In this document: in pieces, positions 1 to 9,121 of the stretch
Layout: the number at the start of each line of letters is the position of its first letter
How positions within the stretch are numbered: the first letter of the stretch is position 1
Assembly (NCBI GenBank): GCA_947063875.1
Contig: CAMSTY010000006.1
Coordinates: forward strand, 1 to 64,000
Source of the DNA: an uncultured bacterium
Lineage (GTDB): Bacteria; Bacillota; Clostridia; Lachnospirales; Lachnospiraceae
Direction of reading: 5' to 3'
Length of the DNA: 64,000 nt
Position numbers and translations under genes: made by a program
Notes under the pieces: generated by a model
What the model was told of the DNA's origin: nothing
Seen by the model: only the letters and a program-made list of their open reading frames with translations
Databases searched by the model: none

Positions 1-29
1 CGAATAGTTGGAATGCCTCTTCAACAATT

Positions 30-1601
30 TTATGCTCCAGGACCATTTACTGGTCCATTACCATGGCCTGGCGCTTCTAATGTTGCATTTGGTTGATGGT
101 CAATGTTTCCGGGTCCGGAATTATTGGCTGGTCCATATTCCCCATCGTCAGGAGTTATATCTGAGCCGCCAGGTCCTGTCACCGGCCCTTGAGAAGGAAT
201 GCCTGGCGTTTCTGCAGCTGCTGGGGAAGATTCTTCCTCATGGATGGTTGTAGGTTCTACAGCTGTATCCTGTGACTCTTCAGTAGGAATTTCACTGGGA
301 ATGTCTGTTTCCGTTTCGCCTGTTTCTGTAGCTGTTTCCTCATTTGAAGATTCCTCCGGCGCTGCCGGCTCGGGAATTGCAGGTTCTGCTGGCGCTGGTA
401 CGTCCAGATTGTTTTGTTGGTTGTTAGTGTTCCCTTCGGCTCCTACATTTTTGCCGGATTCAATGTCTTTTCCAGGCGTGTCAAGTCCACTTGCTTTTGC
501 AATGTGTGCGCTGATATTCTTCACTACTCCGGATGGAACAAATTGTGTATCATCGTATAGGAATTCGTGCAGCTGAATAACATTGCTTTCCAATGTTGTG
601 GGAATCACACAATCTCTTTTCTCGATTTTCACTTCTGTATGGGAAAATGGAAACCCTGTAGTTTGCCCGATATAATATTTTTTTACATCTTTTGCCATTA
701 CCATTAAATCATCAACGCCAATGCTGGTAGAAATTTGTGGAAATACAGTTCCGACTAATACCCGTAAAGTATTGAAATCGGCATTCTTTGCTTTTTCCAT
801 GGCCAGTCCCATTACTTTGCGCTGTCGTTCGGTTCGGTTAAAATCTGTATCCATTAAACGAAGCCGGGCGTAGGCGACGGCCTGTACACCATCCAGATGG
901 TTCATTCCGCTATGCTCCAGATGGACGGAACCAACACCGGTAGAATTGACAGTTTCTGTGATAAATGAATTGATGTAAGCAAACTCCTGATCTGTAATTT
1001 CCAAGTCAATCCCGCCTAAAACATTGATGGCATCGGCAACGGCCTTCCAGTTAAAAGTTGCATAATCCTCAATGTGAAGATCCAGATTTTCCTTTAGGGC
1101 CTCTCCTGCCTGTTCTCTGCCGCCGCGAAAATAAGCTTCGTTGATTTTGTGGTAATTTCCATCCGGATCAATCTTCAGATAGGTGTCACGAAACACGGAA
1201 GCCAGACGAATCTCACCAGTTTTTCGGTTAATACTGCAAAGAATTTGAACATCTGCCAGGGCGCCTTTTCCCAAATTGCCGTCACGGGAATCAACTCCAT
1301 ATATGGCAACAGTCCAATAGCCATTATTTTGTGAACGCTTCCAGAAAATAAATGCAGGCAGTAATAAAATCAGAAGGCATATCCAGAAAATCCATTTTTT
1401 CTTTTTATGTCTTTTATGCCTTTTTGCTGATGCCGTTTTTGCCGAATGGTTCCGACGGGAATTTAAAGAGTCCAGATCTTCAATAAATTCAAAATCATCG
1501 AAATCGTTGTGTTTTTTTGGCGGTGCCTGTTGATGCCTGCGTTGTTTTCTTGCACGCATTCGATCAATTTCGTCTTCATAATGTCTTGTATTGTATTTCA
1601 T
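30..1601 (-). CDS. LytR-CpsA-Psr (LCP) family cell-wall protein
   Basis: This 523-residue membrane protein belongs to the LCP family, whose members transfer undecaprenyl-linked glycopolymers such as teichoic acids or capsule to peptidoglycan outside the cell. A basic cytoplasmic N-terminus (residues 1-68, with many His/Lys/Arg) precedes one membrane segment at about 70-88. The LCP domain follows, with the typical AIYGVDSR, SVFRDTYLKI, HKINEAY and YARLRLMDTDFNRTERQR motifs carrying the conserved Arg and Asp residues. Residues from about 380 to the end form a Pro/Glu/Thr-rich tail ending in a Gly-Pro-rich stretch, longer than in a minimal LCP protein and probably wall-spanning. AAAGGA lies 8 bases before the ATG. 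It starts 15 bp after the NlpC/P60 gene, so the two are likely co-transcribed. Confidence 0.9.
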   Translation of the reverse strand: MKYNTRHYEDEIDRMRARKQRRHQQAPPKKHNDFDDFEFIEDLDSLNSRRNHSAKTASAKRHKRHKKKKWIFWICLLILLLPAFIFWKRSQNNGYWTVAIYGVDSRDGNLGKGALADVQILCSINRKTGEIRLASVFRDTYLKIDPDGNYHKINEAYFRGGREQAGEALKENLDLHIEDYATFNWKAVADAINVLGGIDLEITDQEFAYINSFITETVNSTGVGSVHLEHSGMNHLDGVQAVAYARLRLMDTDFNRTERQRKVMGLAMEKAKNADFNTLRVLVGTVFPQISTSIGVDDLMVMAKDVKKYYIGQTTGFPFSHTEVKIEKRDCVIPTTLESNVIQLHEFLYDDTQFVPSGVVKNISAHIAKASGLDTPGKDIESGKNVGAEGNTNNQQNNLDVPAPAEPAIPEPAAPEESSNEETATETGETETDIPSEIPTEESQDTAVEPTTIHEEESSPAAAETPGIPSQGPVTGPGGSDITPDDGEYGPANNSGPGNIDHQPNATLEAPGHGNGPVNGPGA

Positions 1602-1616
1602 AACAGAAATCCTTTC

Positions 1617-3653
1617 TTATTCAATCAACTTTCTGTAATATGGCCAGTTGGCCTCACGAATTGCCACGGTAACGTTATTGATATTGGCGCTGCTTTCATG
1701 AATGCAGCGTATTTGGCCATCTTCTGTCCATTCTAAAAACATAATGACATGTGCGTCATCTCCGGTACGGAGAATAATATCACCTGGCTGCAGATTATCC
1801 CGGCTGACGGCAGTCCCGCACAAAGCAAGTCCGGATGTGCTTTCATGAGGAAGACGGTTACCAGTTACACTCCAATATACCCAATTGATCCAGCCAGAAC
1901 AGTCTAATCCTTTGAGAATTCTGCCTTTTTCATCCGGAGTAATCGGAGTTCCGAAGCTATTTCCGGAATAATCAGGTGCAGACGCTTTCCCGCCCCAATA
2001 ATAAGGTACCCTTCCCACAGAAGAAAGTGCAAATCGGATGATTTCCCTGCGTGTTTGAGAGAGATCTGCCGGAAGGCGATTGATATACTCGTCAATTTCC
2101 GAATTACTCAAAGGGTTCCGCATGGAAATGGAGGATACGGTAAGGCCATATTTTTGATACCAATCCTGACTGGCTAATATTTTGACAGAATCTACAGCCT
2201 CGGGAGTCCAGCCCTGCCATCCGTTTTCCTCAAAGTTATCAGACAGGTTTCCCGTGGGATCTGCCCGGAAAAGACCATTTTTTTCTTTTATTCCTAAAAT
2301 TTTTATTTGGACAACCAGATCGATATGTCCTGGACATTTGACGTCTTCCCTGTCCATACTCTCCTGCTTGGATACTGTATCAAAATCACCAGAATTTGCA
2401 GGGGTTGCTTCTTTTATTGTCTTAGCAGCTGTGAAATCACTACCTTCTGACGAAATATCAGAAAGTTCAGTGAATGGACTGTTTCCCTCATCCCCGGCTT
2501 CTATTGTGTTTGATCTGTTCTGAATCTCAGATATGTCGGAAGAAATGTGGGAAGAATCTTCATTAGCCTCAGCGTCTGGAACTGCTGTTTCTGAAGCTGA
2601 CGCTTCCGGGACAGACATTCCCGAAACAGATGCTTTTGGAACCGCTGCTTCTGAAGCCGGCATTTCTGGAACAGATGCGTCTGGAACTGCTGTTTCTGAG
2701 GCCGGCCTTTCTGAAACAGATGCGTCTGAAGCCGACGTTTCCGAATCAGATACTTCGGAAGCCAACGTTTTTGAAGCCGACGTTTCTGGACCAGATATTT
2801 CGGAAGCCGATGTTTCCAAAATAGATACTTCCGAAGCCGACGTTTCTGAAACAGATTCCCCAGCTGTACTTTCACCTTCAGAAAATGTTTGCACCATATC
2901 AGGGATATCTTTATAAGAAGCTGCAGCTTCCTGCTCCAGTCGGGCCTTTTCATCTTCCTCACTCAAGCAGCCTTCACAGTAATATACGTCACTCATACTA
3001 AGCGAATAGGAATGGGATTTTTTCCAAAGTGCCATCGCATAGGACAGAAATAAATCATAGTTCCCGGCATCCTTGTAGTAGCAATAGACATTCGCAGCTG
3101 ACATAATTTCGATTACATTAGAGTAAACACTGATTGGTTGTCCATCCCCATTTGTTGCATTTGTGCGAATATTTCGGAATGAATGAATGATCCAGCTATC
3201 CGGATTATCCGGATCATGCAGACTGTCTTTCGGGTTGTAAGTTCCGATTACCTTACTTTTCGGCTGCCCTGTACGGGAAGCAAACTGTTCTGGTGTCATA
3301 TCTGCATGATTATAAATGCTATCGCTCCATTGGGCATCGTGTGTCATTAATGCTGTAAATGCCTTTTGAGCATAGCTTTTGGAAATGTCGCTTTGATCTT
3401 CTCCTTCCGGAAAAAAATGCGCCAGATTCAGTTCTTCCGGGATTGGCTGGAAAATATCGTCAATCTTCTCTTCCTGGGTGATTGGAATGCTCTCTGCTTC
3501 CGAATACAGGGATTGTGGCGCTGGAATTTCTGCAAAAGCTTCGGTTTTCGATATGGCCAAATTAAGCTTCACTAATGGATAGTGATCCGCCGCCATAAAA
3601 ATCCCTCCGCCAATTATAACCATCAAAATGGCTGAAATCCATTGTTTTTTCAT
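1617..3653 (-). CDS. Secreted NlpC/P60-type peptidoglycan hydrolase with Ser/Glu/Ala repeat linker
   Basis: The 678-residue protein begins with a signal peptide or membrane anchor (residues 5-22, hydrophobic after MKKQW). An uncharacterised extracellular region follows, then a low-complexity linker at about residues 262-365 built from degenerate 5-6 residue units of the type ETSAS/EVS/AVPDAS. The C-terminal 150 residues are an NlpC/P60 domain: the catalytic Cys is Cys585 in LDCSGW, with His in DAHVIMF and a second His in CIHESS. Such enzymes cut D-gamma-glutamyl-diamino acid bonds in cell-wall peptides. The ATG has AAGGT about 7 bases upstream. With the downstream LCP gene it forms a two-gene envelope operon. 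Substrate and cleavage site are family inference. Confidence 0.85.
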   Translation of the reverse strand: MKKQWISAILMVIIGGGIFMAADHYPLVKLNLAISKTEAFAEIPAPQSLYSEAESIPITQEEKIDDIFQPIPEELNLAHFFPEGEDQSDISKSYAQKAFTALMTHDAQWSDSIYNHADMTPEQFASRTGQPKSKVIGTYNPKDSLHDPDNPDSWIIHSFRNIRTNATNGDGQPISVYSNVIEIMSAANVYCYYKDAGNYDLFLSYAMALWKKSHSYSLSMSDVYYCEGCLSEEDEKARLEQEAAASYKDIPDMVQTFSEGESTAGESVSETSASEVSILETSASEISGPETSASKTLASEVSDSETSASDASVSERPASETAVPDASVPEMPASEAAVPKASVSGMSVPEASASETAVPDAEANEDSSHISSDISEIQNRSNTIEAGDEGNSPFTELSDISSEGSDFTAAKTIKEATPANSGDFDTVSKQESMDREDVKCPGHIDLVVQIKILGIKEKNGLFRADPTGNLSDNFEENGWQGWTPEAVDSVKILASQDWYQKYGLTVSSISMRNPLSNSEIDEYINRLPADLSQTRREIIRFALSSVGRVPYYWGGKASAPDYSGNSFGTPITPDEKGRILKGLDCSGWINWVYWSVTGNRLPHESTSGLALCGTAVSRDNLQPGDIILRTGDDAHVIMFLEWTEDGQIRCIHESSANINNVTVAIREANWPYYRKLIE
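2560..2870 (-). repeat. Degenerate in-frame repeat encoding a Ser/Glu/Ala/Val linker
   Basis: About 300 bp of imperfect tandem units (variants of GAAGCCGACGTTTCTGAA on the plus strand) encode the linker of the NlpC/P60 protein. The compositional bias keeps other frames open on both strands, so several overlapping open frames here are shadows and not genes. Copy number may vary between strains; that is an inference from the repeat structure. Confidence 0.7.
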
Positions 3654-3715
3654 CTATTTACCTTGTTTTATCGCTTTCCCCAAAATCAATTAATCAATTT
3701 TTACATACGTAGTAT

Positions 3716-3724
3716 ACTATAGCA
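3716..3724 (-). promoter_or_regulatory. Extended -10 promoter for the envelope operon
   Basis: Read on the minus strand, TGCTATAGT gives an extended -10 (TGn plus TATAGT) about 65 bases upstream of the NlpC/P60 start. No good -35 is seen at 17 bases, which fits an extended -10 promoter. Moderate support only. Confidence 0.45.
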
Positions 3725-3791
3725 TAAATCGTCAGGGAAAAATAGTGACAAGTTTTAAAAAATCTTTAAGAAATGGAGAAAAAAGCAGGAA

Positions 3792-3820
3792 TTGACGAAT
3801 GGTGTAACATAAGTTATAAT
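3792..3820 (+). promoter_or_regulatory. Sigma-A promoter of glmS
   Basis: TTGACG (3792-3797), 17 bases, then TATAAT (3815-3820) is nearly a consensus vegetative promoter. Transcription would start near 3827, leaving a leader of only about 24 bases. This fixes the glmS start at 3851 and leaves no room for a glmS ribozyme. Confidence 0.88.
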
Positions 3821-3850
3821 AAATGCAATTTTTTAAAGGAGAAAATGTTT

Positions 3851-5677
3851 ATGTGTGGAATTATTGGATACACAGGTCCCTTGGAAGCGCCTAAAATATT
3901 ATTGGAAGGGTTATCCGCTCTGGAATACCGTGGATATGACAGCGCAGGGATCGCTCTTTGCATGGAGGATTCAAAGATCTGTCTGGCAAAGAAGACAGGA
4001 AAAGTAAAAAATCTTGAAGAATATTGTAAAAAAATGATTTCCGGATCTGCTCACAGCGGGATCGGACATACCAGATGGGCGACTCATGGCGGTGTTACAG
4101 ATGTAAATGCACATCCCCACCGTGCCGGAAAAGTGGTTTTGATCCACAATGGCATCATTGAAAACTATCATGCGCTGACAGATCGTTTTCACTTGCAGGA
4201 TCGCCTGATCTCTCAGACAGACAGTGAAGTTGCGGCACAGACCCTGAATGAGTTGTATACCGGGGACCCCTTGGAGGCTATCCGCAGCCTGATCGGACTG
4301 TTGGAAGGTTCCTACAGTTTCTGTATTATGTTTGAGGATCAGCCAGGGGTTATCTATGCTATCCGCAATATCAGTCCGCTGGTAGCGGCGTCTACCCCAT
4401 CCGGTTCCATGCTTGCCTCCGATCTGACGGCGCTGATACCCTATACGCGCCAGTATTTTGTGGTCCCGGAGCAGCATATTGTAAAACTGACCCCATATAA
4501 AGTTCACGTATATAATTTGGATGATACCTTCAGCAAAGATTATCCGGAGATAATGACTGTCAACTGGAACATGGATGCTGCTATGAAAAACGGCTTTCCG
4601 CATTTTATGCTGAAGGAGATTCATGAACAGCCGGAAGCCATGCGCAATACGATCCTGCCGCGTGTCAGCAAGGGACTGCCCTGCTTTTCAGATGATGGGA
4701 TTCCGGATCATATTTTTGAAAATTGTGACCAGGTGCAGATTATTGCCTGCGGTACTGCTATGTATGCCGGTATGGTTGCCCGTGCCATTATGCAGCCGGT
4801 TCTGAGAATTCCCATTACAGTGTCCATTGCATCAGAATTCCGCTACGAAGAACCATTGATCGACGAAAAGTCCCTGGTAATTATTATTTCACAATCAGGA
4901 GAAACCATAGATACCCTGGCTGCGTTACGTCTGGCTCAGAAATGCGGGTCCACGACCTTGGCTGTGGTCAACGTCAAAGGTTCTACCATTGCCCGTGAAA
5001 GTGATTATGTGTTGTACACCCATGCTGGTCCTGAGATTGCTGTTGCCAGCACAAAGGCATATTCTGTACAGCTAGCCGCCCTGTATATGGTCAGCTGCCG
5101 TATGGCCTTGGTTCGCAAAAAATATACAAAAGAGCAGGCGGCCAATTTCCTGGGTGAACTCTTGGACGTGATTCCTGCCATGGAAAATGTGATTGCACAA
5201 AAGGAGCATATCCGTGATGTGGCATCCCATATTATTCAGAGTCCGGATGTATTTTTTATCGGCCGCGGACTAGATTATGCCTTTTCCCTGGAGGGCGCTT
5301 TGAAACTGAAGGAAATTTCCTATATTCATTCCGAAGCTTATGCGGCAGGCGAATTAAAACATGGTACGATTGCTTTGATTTCCGATCAGGTTCCGGTAAT
5401 AGCGATTGCTACCCAGCAGCATGTTTATTCAAAAACCATATCCAATATTCGTGAGGTAAAGGCACGGGGAGCATATATTATCTTACTGGTGAAGGAAAAT
5501 GCCGTGGTGGATGAGAATCTGGCAGATCTTCAGATACGGATTCCTGATGTGGCAGATCACTTTACTGTATTTCCGATTGCAGCTGCATTGCAGCTGATTG
5601 CCTACTACACCTCTCTTGGCAAACATCTGGATGTTGACCAGCCGCGGAATTTGGCAAAATCAGTCACCGTGGAATAG
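3851..5677 (+). CDS. glmS: Glutamine--fructose-6-phosphate aminotransferase (isomerizing)
   Basis: GlmS makes glucosamine-6-phosphate from fructose-6-phosphate and glutamine, the entry step to UDP-GlcNAc and peptidoglycan. The start at 3851 gives MCGIIGY, placing the Cys nucleophile at position 2 where it becomes N-terminal after Met removal. AAGGAG sits 9 bases upstream. An upstream in-frame ATG at 3773 lies before the promoter and is rejected. The 608-residue product has a class-II glutamine amidotransferase domain (about 1-220, with HTRWATHG) and two SIS sugar-isomerase domains (about 290-425 and 455-595), ending in DQPRNLAKSVTVE, the usual C-terminus. Length matches the family. It is a single-gene unit. 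Confidence 0.97.
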   Translation: MCGIIGYTGPLEAPKILLEGLSALEYRGYDSAGIALCMEDSKICLAKKTGKVKNLEEYCKKMISGSAHSGIGHTRWATHGGVTDVNAHPHRAGKVVLIHNGIIENYHALTDRFHLQDRLISQTDSEVAAQTLNELYTGDPLEAIRSLIGLLEGSYSFCIMFEDQPGVIYAIRNISPLVAASTPSGSMLASDLTALIPYTRQYFVVPEQHIVKLTPYKVHVYNLDDTFSKDYPEIMTVNWNMDAAMKNGFPHFMLKEIHEQPEAMRNTILPRVSKGLPCFSDDGIPDHIFENCDQVQIIACGTAMYAGMVARAIMQPVLRIPITVSIASEFRYEEPLIDEKSLVIIISQSGETIDTLAALRLAQKCGSTTLAVVNVKGSTIARESDYVLYTHAGPEIAVASTKAYSVQLAALYMVSCRMALVRKKYTKEQAANFLGELLDVIPAMENVIAQKEHIRDVASHIIQSPDVFFIGRGLDYAFSLEGALKLKEISYIHSEAYAAGELKHGTIALISDQVPVIAIATQQHVYSKTISNIREVKARGAYIILLVKENAVVDENLADLQIRIPDVADHFTVFPIAAALQLIAYYTSLGKHLDVDQPRNLAKSVTVE

Positions 5678-5695
5678 AGTCATAAAATGGCAAAA

Positions 5696-5742
5696 TGTCC
5701 GTACAGGTAGACATAAAATAATTATATCTACCTGTGCGGACA
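5696..5742. terminator. Hairpin between convergent glmS and rsfS
   Basis: Arms 5696-5711 and 5727-5742 (TGTCCGTACAGGTAGA against TCTACCTGTGCGGACA) form a 16-bp stem with one G-T wobble and a 15-base loop. The minus-strand side is followed by a T-rich stretch, so it may terminate the long housekeeping operon as well as glmS. Confidence 0.6.
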
Positions 5743-5772
5743 TCTAAAGGAAATCAAAGCCTCTGGAAAACA

Positions 5773-6129
5773 CTATGATTGAAATTCTTCCGTCGCAACC
5801 ATCTTGCCGTCTCTCCAGATTCTTTCCAGATCGTAGAATAATCGGTCTTCCCGGCAAAATACATGGACAATGATATCGCCATAGTCCATCAGAATCCAGT
5901 TTGCACTCCGGTAACCTTCAATCTGTCTCGGCTCATATCCCGCTTTCCCCAATACCTCTTCTACATTGTCTGTCATGGCCTGGACTTGATTGGCATTGGA
6001 GCCGCTGGCAATGATAAAGTAGTCTGCCAGAACGGATACTTCCCGAATGTCGATGATACGGATATCTTCTCCTTTTTTATCTTCCAATGCCTTGATGGCT
6101 AACTTGACCATTTCTTTTTCACGTTCCAT
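5773..6129 (-). CDS. rsfS: Ribosomal silencing factor RsfS
   Basis: RsfS (formerly YbeB/Iojap) binds ribosomal protein L14 on the 50S subunit and blocks joining with 30S when nutrients are low. The 118-residue protein carries the family core, including DIRIIDIREVSVLADYFI, the SGSN motif, NWILMDYGDIIVHVF and the RLFYDLERIW end. ATG at 6129 is preferred over a GTG at 6138 because AAAGGAG lies 8 bases before the ATG. It is the last gene of the minus-strand block, 27 bp after yqeK, an order common in Bacillota. Confidence 0.95.
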   Translation of the reverse strand: MEREKEMVKLAIKALEDKKGEDIRIIDIREVSVLADYFIIASGSNANQVQAMTDNVEEVLGKAGYEPRQIEGYRSANWILMDYGDIIVHVFCREDRLFYDLERIWRDGKMVATEEFQS

Positions 6130-6155
6130 TCGCAACACTCCTTTCTTTTTATAAC

Positions 6156-6773
6156 TCAGACAACAGAACCGTCAGTCTTTTTGGGGGATTTTTCGATAAT
6201 TTCTTTGAAATATTCGTACGCCCGTTGTGTCATAGGATCAATATCTATATTTTTCCTTTTCAGAAAAACTAATGTCCCATCCAGAATTTCATACATGGTC
6301 TGATCCAGATCCTGAAATGCCAGATAACGCATCTGTTCCAAATTGGACGCTTTATTCCTTCGCGGTTCGATATAATCTGCAATGTAGAGAATTTTATCCA
6401 GCGTATTCATATCCGGCTTGCCTGTGGTATGACACCGAATGGCTGAGAGAATCTCTGCATCTTGAACTCCGAATTTATGTTCTGCCATCCAGGCGCCATA
6501 CGTGGCATGGATCACGGCAGGCGCCTTTTTTGCACCCTCGGTCAGTTTGATGCCGTGTTTCTGGCATTTGACGATCAGTTCGTTGTCCCCATAACGCTTT
6601 GCACAATCATGCAGCAATCCGGCAAGTTCAGCCCGACGGATATCATATTGGTAGCGCATGGCCAGCGCCATACATGTGTAGGATACGCTCAGAGAGTGCT
6701 CGTAACGCATGGGGTCCAGTTTTGACTTTAGCTGTTTCCGATAGGTAAAGACCTGTTCGTTTGCTGCAATCAT
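6156..6773 (-). CDS. yqeK: YqeK-type HD-domain phosphohydrolase (diadenosine tetraphosphatase family)
   Basis: This 205-residue HD-domain protein has the metal-binding His in YEHSLSV, the HD pair in AGLLHDCAK, and further conserved residues in AVIHATYGAWMAEH and CHTTGKPDMNTLDKILYIADYIEP. YqeK proteins hydrolyse diadenosine tetraphosphate symmetrically into two ADP; the reaction here is inferred from family membership. It sits between nadD and rsfS, 4 bp after nadD, the standard arrangement in Bacillota. Confidence 0.93.
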   Translation of the reverse strand: MIAANEQVFTYRKQLKSKLDPMRYEHSLSVSYTCMALAMRYQYDIRRAELAGLLHDCAKRYGDNELIVKCQKHGIKLTEGAKKAPAVIHATYGAWMAEHKFGVQDAEILSAIRCHTTGKPDMNTLDKILYIADYIEPRRNKASNLEQMRYLAFQDLDQTMYEILDGTLVFLKRKNIDIDPMTQRAYEYFKEIIEKSPKKTDGSVV

Positions 6774-6777
6774 TGTC

Positions 6778-7404
6778 TTACACCTGATTACCCTTTCCTT
6801 TTTGATAAAGTCTGTGTTCCTTAATGTATTTTTCTACACATTTTGGGACATATTGAGTCAGCTTTTTTCCCTGGGATTCCATTCTGCGTAGTTCCGCAGA
6901 GGAAACATCCATCTCATTACAATGCAAAAGGCGGATATCTGCGCCATAGCGCTTTTTGAGACAGGCAATCTGCTCTTCTATCGGACAATGAGCCTGTTCA
7001 TACTCCCGGTCAGCCACAAGCAAAACAGCCTGTGTCATAACCTCATGGGGATGATACCATTTTTCCAGCTGATAAAGAGAGTCCGCCCCGATAATAAAAT
7101 AAAACTGATGTTTCGGATATATTTTGTGGAGCAATTTCAGCGTTTCTGCCGTATAAGTGTTTCCCTGCCGCATGATCTCAAAATCTGAACAAAGAAACCC
7201 TTGGTATGTTTCAATCGCTAACCGGACCATTGCCAACCGGTCTTCTACTGCAGTTACCGCATGATCCTTTTTGTGTGGCGGTGTTCCGGAAGGCATAAAC
7301 CAGACCTCATCCAGCTGATATTCCAAAAGGGCCTGCCTGCCCAACATCAGATGGCCGTTATGAATCGGATCAAAAGTTCCGCCCATAATTCCGATCTCAG
7401 CCAT
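6778..7404 (-). CDS. nadD: Nicotinate-nucleotide adenylyltransferase
   Basis: NadD joins nicotinate mononucleotide to AMP from ATP, giving deamido-NAD, an essential step of NAD synthesis. The 208-residue product shows the nucleotidyltransferase motif GGTFDPIHNGHL near the N-terminus, the PSGTPPHKK loop, FIIGADSLYQLEKWY, and the C-terminal VSSAELRR equivalent of the ISSTxxR motif. ATG at 7404 follows GGGAGG by 10-11 bases; a GTG at 7416 lies inside the ribosome binding site and is rejected. It is in the operon between yhbY and yqeK. Confidence 0.95.
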   Translation of the reverse strand: MAEIGIMGGTFDPIHNGHLMLGRQALLEYQLDEVWFMPSGTPPHKKDHAVTAVEDRLAMVRLAIETYQGFLCSDFEIMRQGNTYTAETLKLLHKIYPKHQFYFIIGADSLYQLEKWYHPHEVMTQAVLLVADREYEQAHCPIEEQIACLKKRYGADIRLLHCNEMDVSSAELRRMESQGKKLTQYVPKCVEKYIKEHRLYQKGKGNQV

Positions 7405-7427
7405 GATCTTTGGCACCTCCCATGGAA

Positions 7428-7727
7428 TTATTTGACTGGCAACACAATTTTACGTTTCTTTTCGTCTTTTGCCTGTCTGTAAAGTACGATTTTTTTGCCA
7501 ATCACCTGAACAACCTCCGCGTGGGTGCGTTCTGCCAATGTTTCTGCTATGGAATTGCCGCTATCGAGACAATTCTTCAACACATGGATTTTAATTAGTT
7601 CGCGTGCTTCCAGTGCTTCTTCTACAGCAGACGTCAACTCCGGGGTCAGGCTTGATTTTCCAATCTGCAGAATCGGTTCGGTAGTCATGGCGATTCCCTT
7701 TAGGTACGATCTCTGCTTACTTGTCAT
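7428..7727 (-). CDS. yhbY: YhbY-type CRM-domain RNA-binding protein
   Basis: The 99-residue protein is a single CRM (KH-like) domain. Visible features are MTSKQRSYLKG at the start, the GKSSLTPEL loop corresponding to the RNA-binding GxxG region, and the VQVIGKKIVLYR strand. Family members associate with pre-50S ribosomal particles. AGGAGG lies 4-5 bases upstream of the ATG. It follows obgE by 11 bp, and both act in large-subunit assembly. Confidence 0.92.
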   Translation of the reverse strand: MTSKQRSYLKGIAMTTEPILQIGKSSLTPELTSAVEEALEARELIKIHVLKNCLDSGNSIAETLAERTHAEVVQVIGKKIVLYRQAKDEKKRKIVLPVK

Positions 7728-7738
7728 GTTCTCCTCCT

Positions 7739-9022
7739 CTACTTATAATAATCAAAAACCAGTCCATACATTCGCACGGTATCGCCTTCCTGTATTCCGG
7801 CTGCTTCCAGATCTTCCAGGATTCCATTTTCTTTGAGGAAATTTTGGAAAAATTGAAATCCCTTTTCGGATTCCAGATTTGTATAACCCAGCATTTTTTC
7901 AATGCGGGGGCCCTCTACCACATATTCACCGTCTTCGTTTAACTCGACTGTGTAAGGAAGATTACGGTCACCGGCGTATTCGATTTCAAATTCTTTTTCA
8001 AAAATAACAGGTTCCTGATTCACGGTTTTTAATAGTTCATATACGGCATACAGCAGAGTTCGGATACCTTGTCCACTGACAGCAGAAATCGGATAGACCG
8101 GAATACCCTCCGGCTCAAATTCTTTGCGCAGCAATTCTGCCGGATCTTCATCTTCAGAGTAGACCGCATCCATCTTATTGGCGGCAATTACGATTGGGCG
8201 TTTTAGCAAATCCGGATTATATTTTTCAAGTTCTGCATGAATGGTGCGGATATCGGATATCGGCTCTCTCCCTTCGGTCCCCGCTGCATCCACCACATGA
8301 ATCAGTACACGTGTTCTTTCAATATGGCGTAAGAAATCATGTCCCAGGCCTACTCCCTGAGAGGCCCCCTCAATCAGTCCGGGGATATCAGCCATGATAA
8401 ATCCGGCTCCGCCGTCTAAATCCACTACACCAAGATGGGGATTAAGCGTAGTAAAATGGTAATTGGCAATCTTTGGCCTGGCATTGGACACCCGGGAAAG
8501 CAAGGTAGATTTCCCCACATTTGGGAACCCCACAAGTCCTACATCAGCTATAACCTTTAATTCCAGCTGCACCCACAATTCATGACCTGGCTGTCCAGGC
8601 TGCGCATATTTGGGCGCCTGCATGGTAGAAGTGGCAAAATTCATATTGCCAAGACCGCCCTTGCCACCTTTTAAAATGACTTCTCTCCGATTTTTTCCGG
8701 ACATATCGGCAATAACTTTACCGGTTTCAAAATCTTTAATCACCGTGCCTTCCGGCACCTTGATCACCAGGTCTTCTGCATTGGCTCCATGACAGCGTTT
8801 TTTGCTGCCTGGAAAACCATCTTTGGCGGCATATTTTCGTATATGCCGAAAATCTGTCAATGTATTCAGTCCCGGATCAACTTCAAAAATAATATCGCCG
8901 CCCCGGCCTCCGTCACCGCCATCCGGACCTCCTGCTGGTACGTACAGTTCCCGGCGAAAACTGACATGGCCGTCTCCTCCTTTGCCGGATTTGATAAATA
9001 TCTTTGCCCTGTCTGCAAACAT
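7739..9022 (-). CDS. obgE: Obg-family GTPase (50S assembly)
   Basis: This 427-residue GTPase acts in 50S ribosome assembly and stress control. The start at 9022 (MFADRAKIFIKSG) matches the family; an in-frame upstream start at 9076 adds 18 unrelated residues. AGGTGA lies just before the ATG. Domain order is the glycine-rich Obg fold (1-158), the G domain with G1 GFPNVGKST, G3 DIPGLIEGA and G4 NKMD, and the C-terminal OCT domain (from about residue 345). It is downstream of rpmA in the common Bacillota order. Confidence 0.97.
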   Translation of the reverse strand: MFADRAKIFIKSGKGGDGHVSFRRELYVPAGGPDGGDGGRGGDIIFEVDPGLNTLTDFRHIRKYAAKDGFPGSKKRCHGANAEDLVIKVPEGTVIKDFETGKVIADMSGKNRREVILKGGKGGLGNMNFATSTMQAPKYAQPGQPGHELWVQLELKVIADVGLVGFPNVGKSTLLSRVSNARPKIANYHFTTLNPHLGVVDLDGGAGFIMADIPGLIEGASQGVGLGHDFLRHIERTRVLIHVVDAAGTEGREPISDIRTIHAELEKYNPDLLKRPIVIAANKMDAVYSEDEDPAELLRKEFEPEGIPVYPISAVSGQGIRTLLYAVYELLKTVNQEPVIFEKEFEIEYAGDRNLPYTVELNEDGEYVVEGPRIEKMLGYTNLESEKGFQFFQNFLKENGILEDLEAAGIQEGDTVRMYGLVFDYYK

Positions 9023-9121
9023 CTGTCTCACCTGTCCTTTCAGCGGCACGACCCCGCATGGTAAAAAAGGCTCCATACCTGGTATCAGTATGAAGCCCGT
9101 CAGTCAAATCAGAAACTCACT

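Noticed and set aside
2501-2962. Long open frames on both strands within the NlpC/P60 gene
   Set aside because: They come from the repeat linker composition, lack ribosome binding sites and contain only repeat-like low-complexity residues.
3773-3850. Upstream in-frame start for glmS
   Set aside because: It lies before the promoter, lacks a ribosome binding site, and would bury the N-terminal Cys needed for amidotransferase activity.
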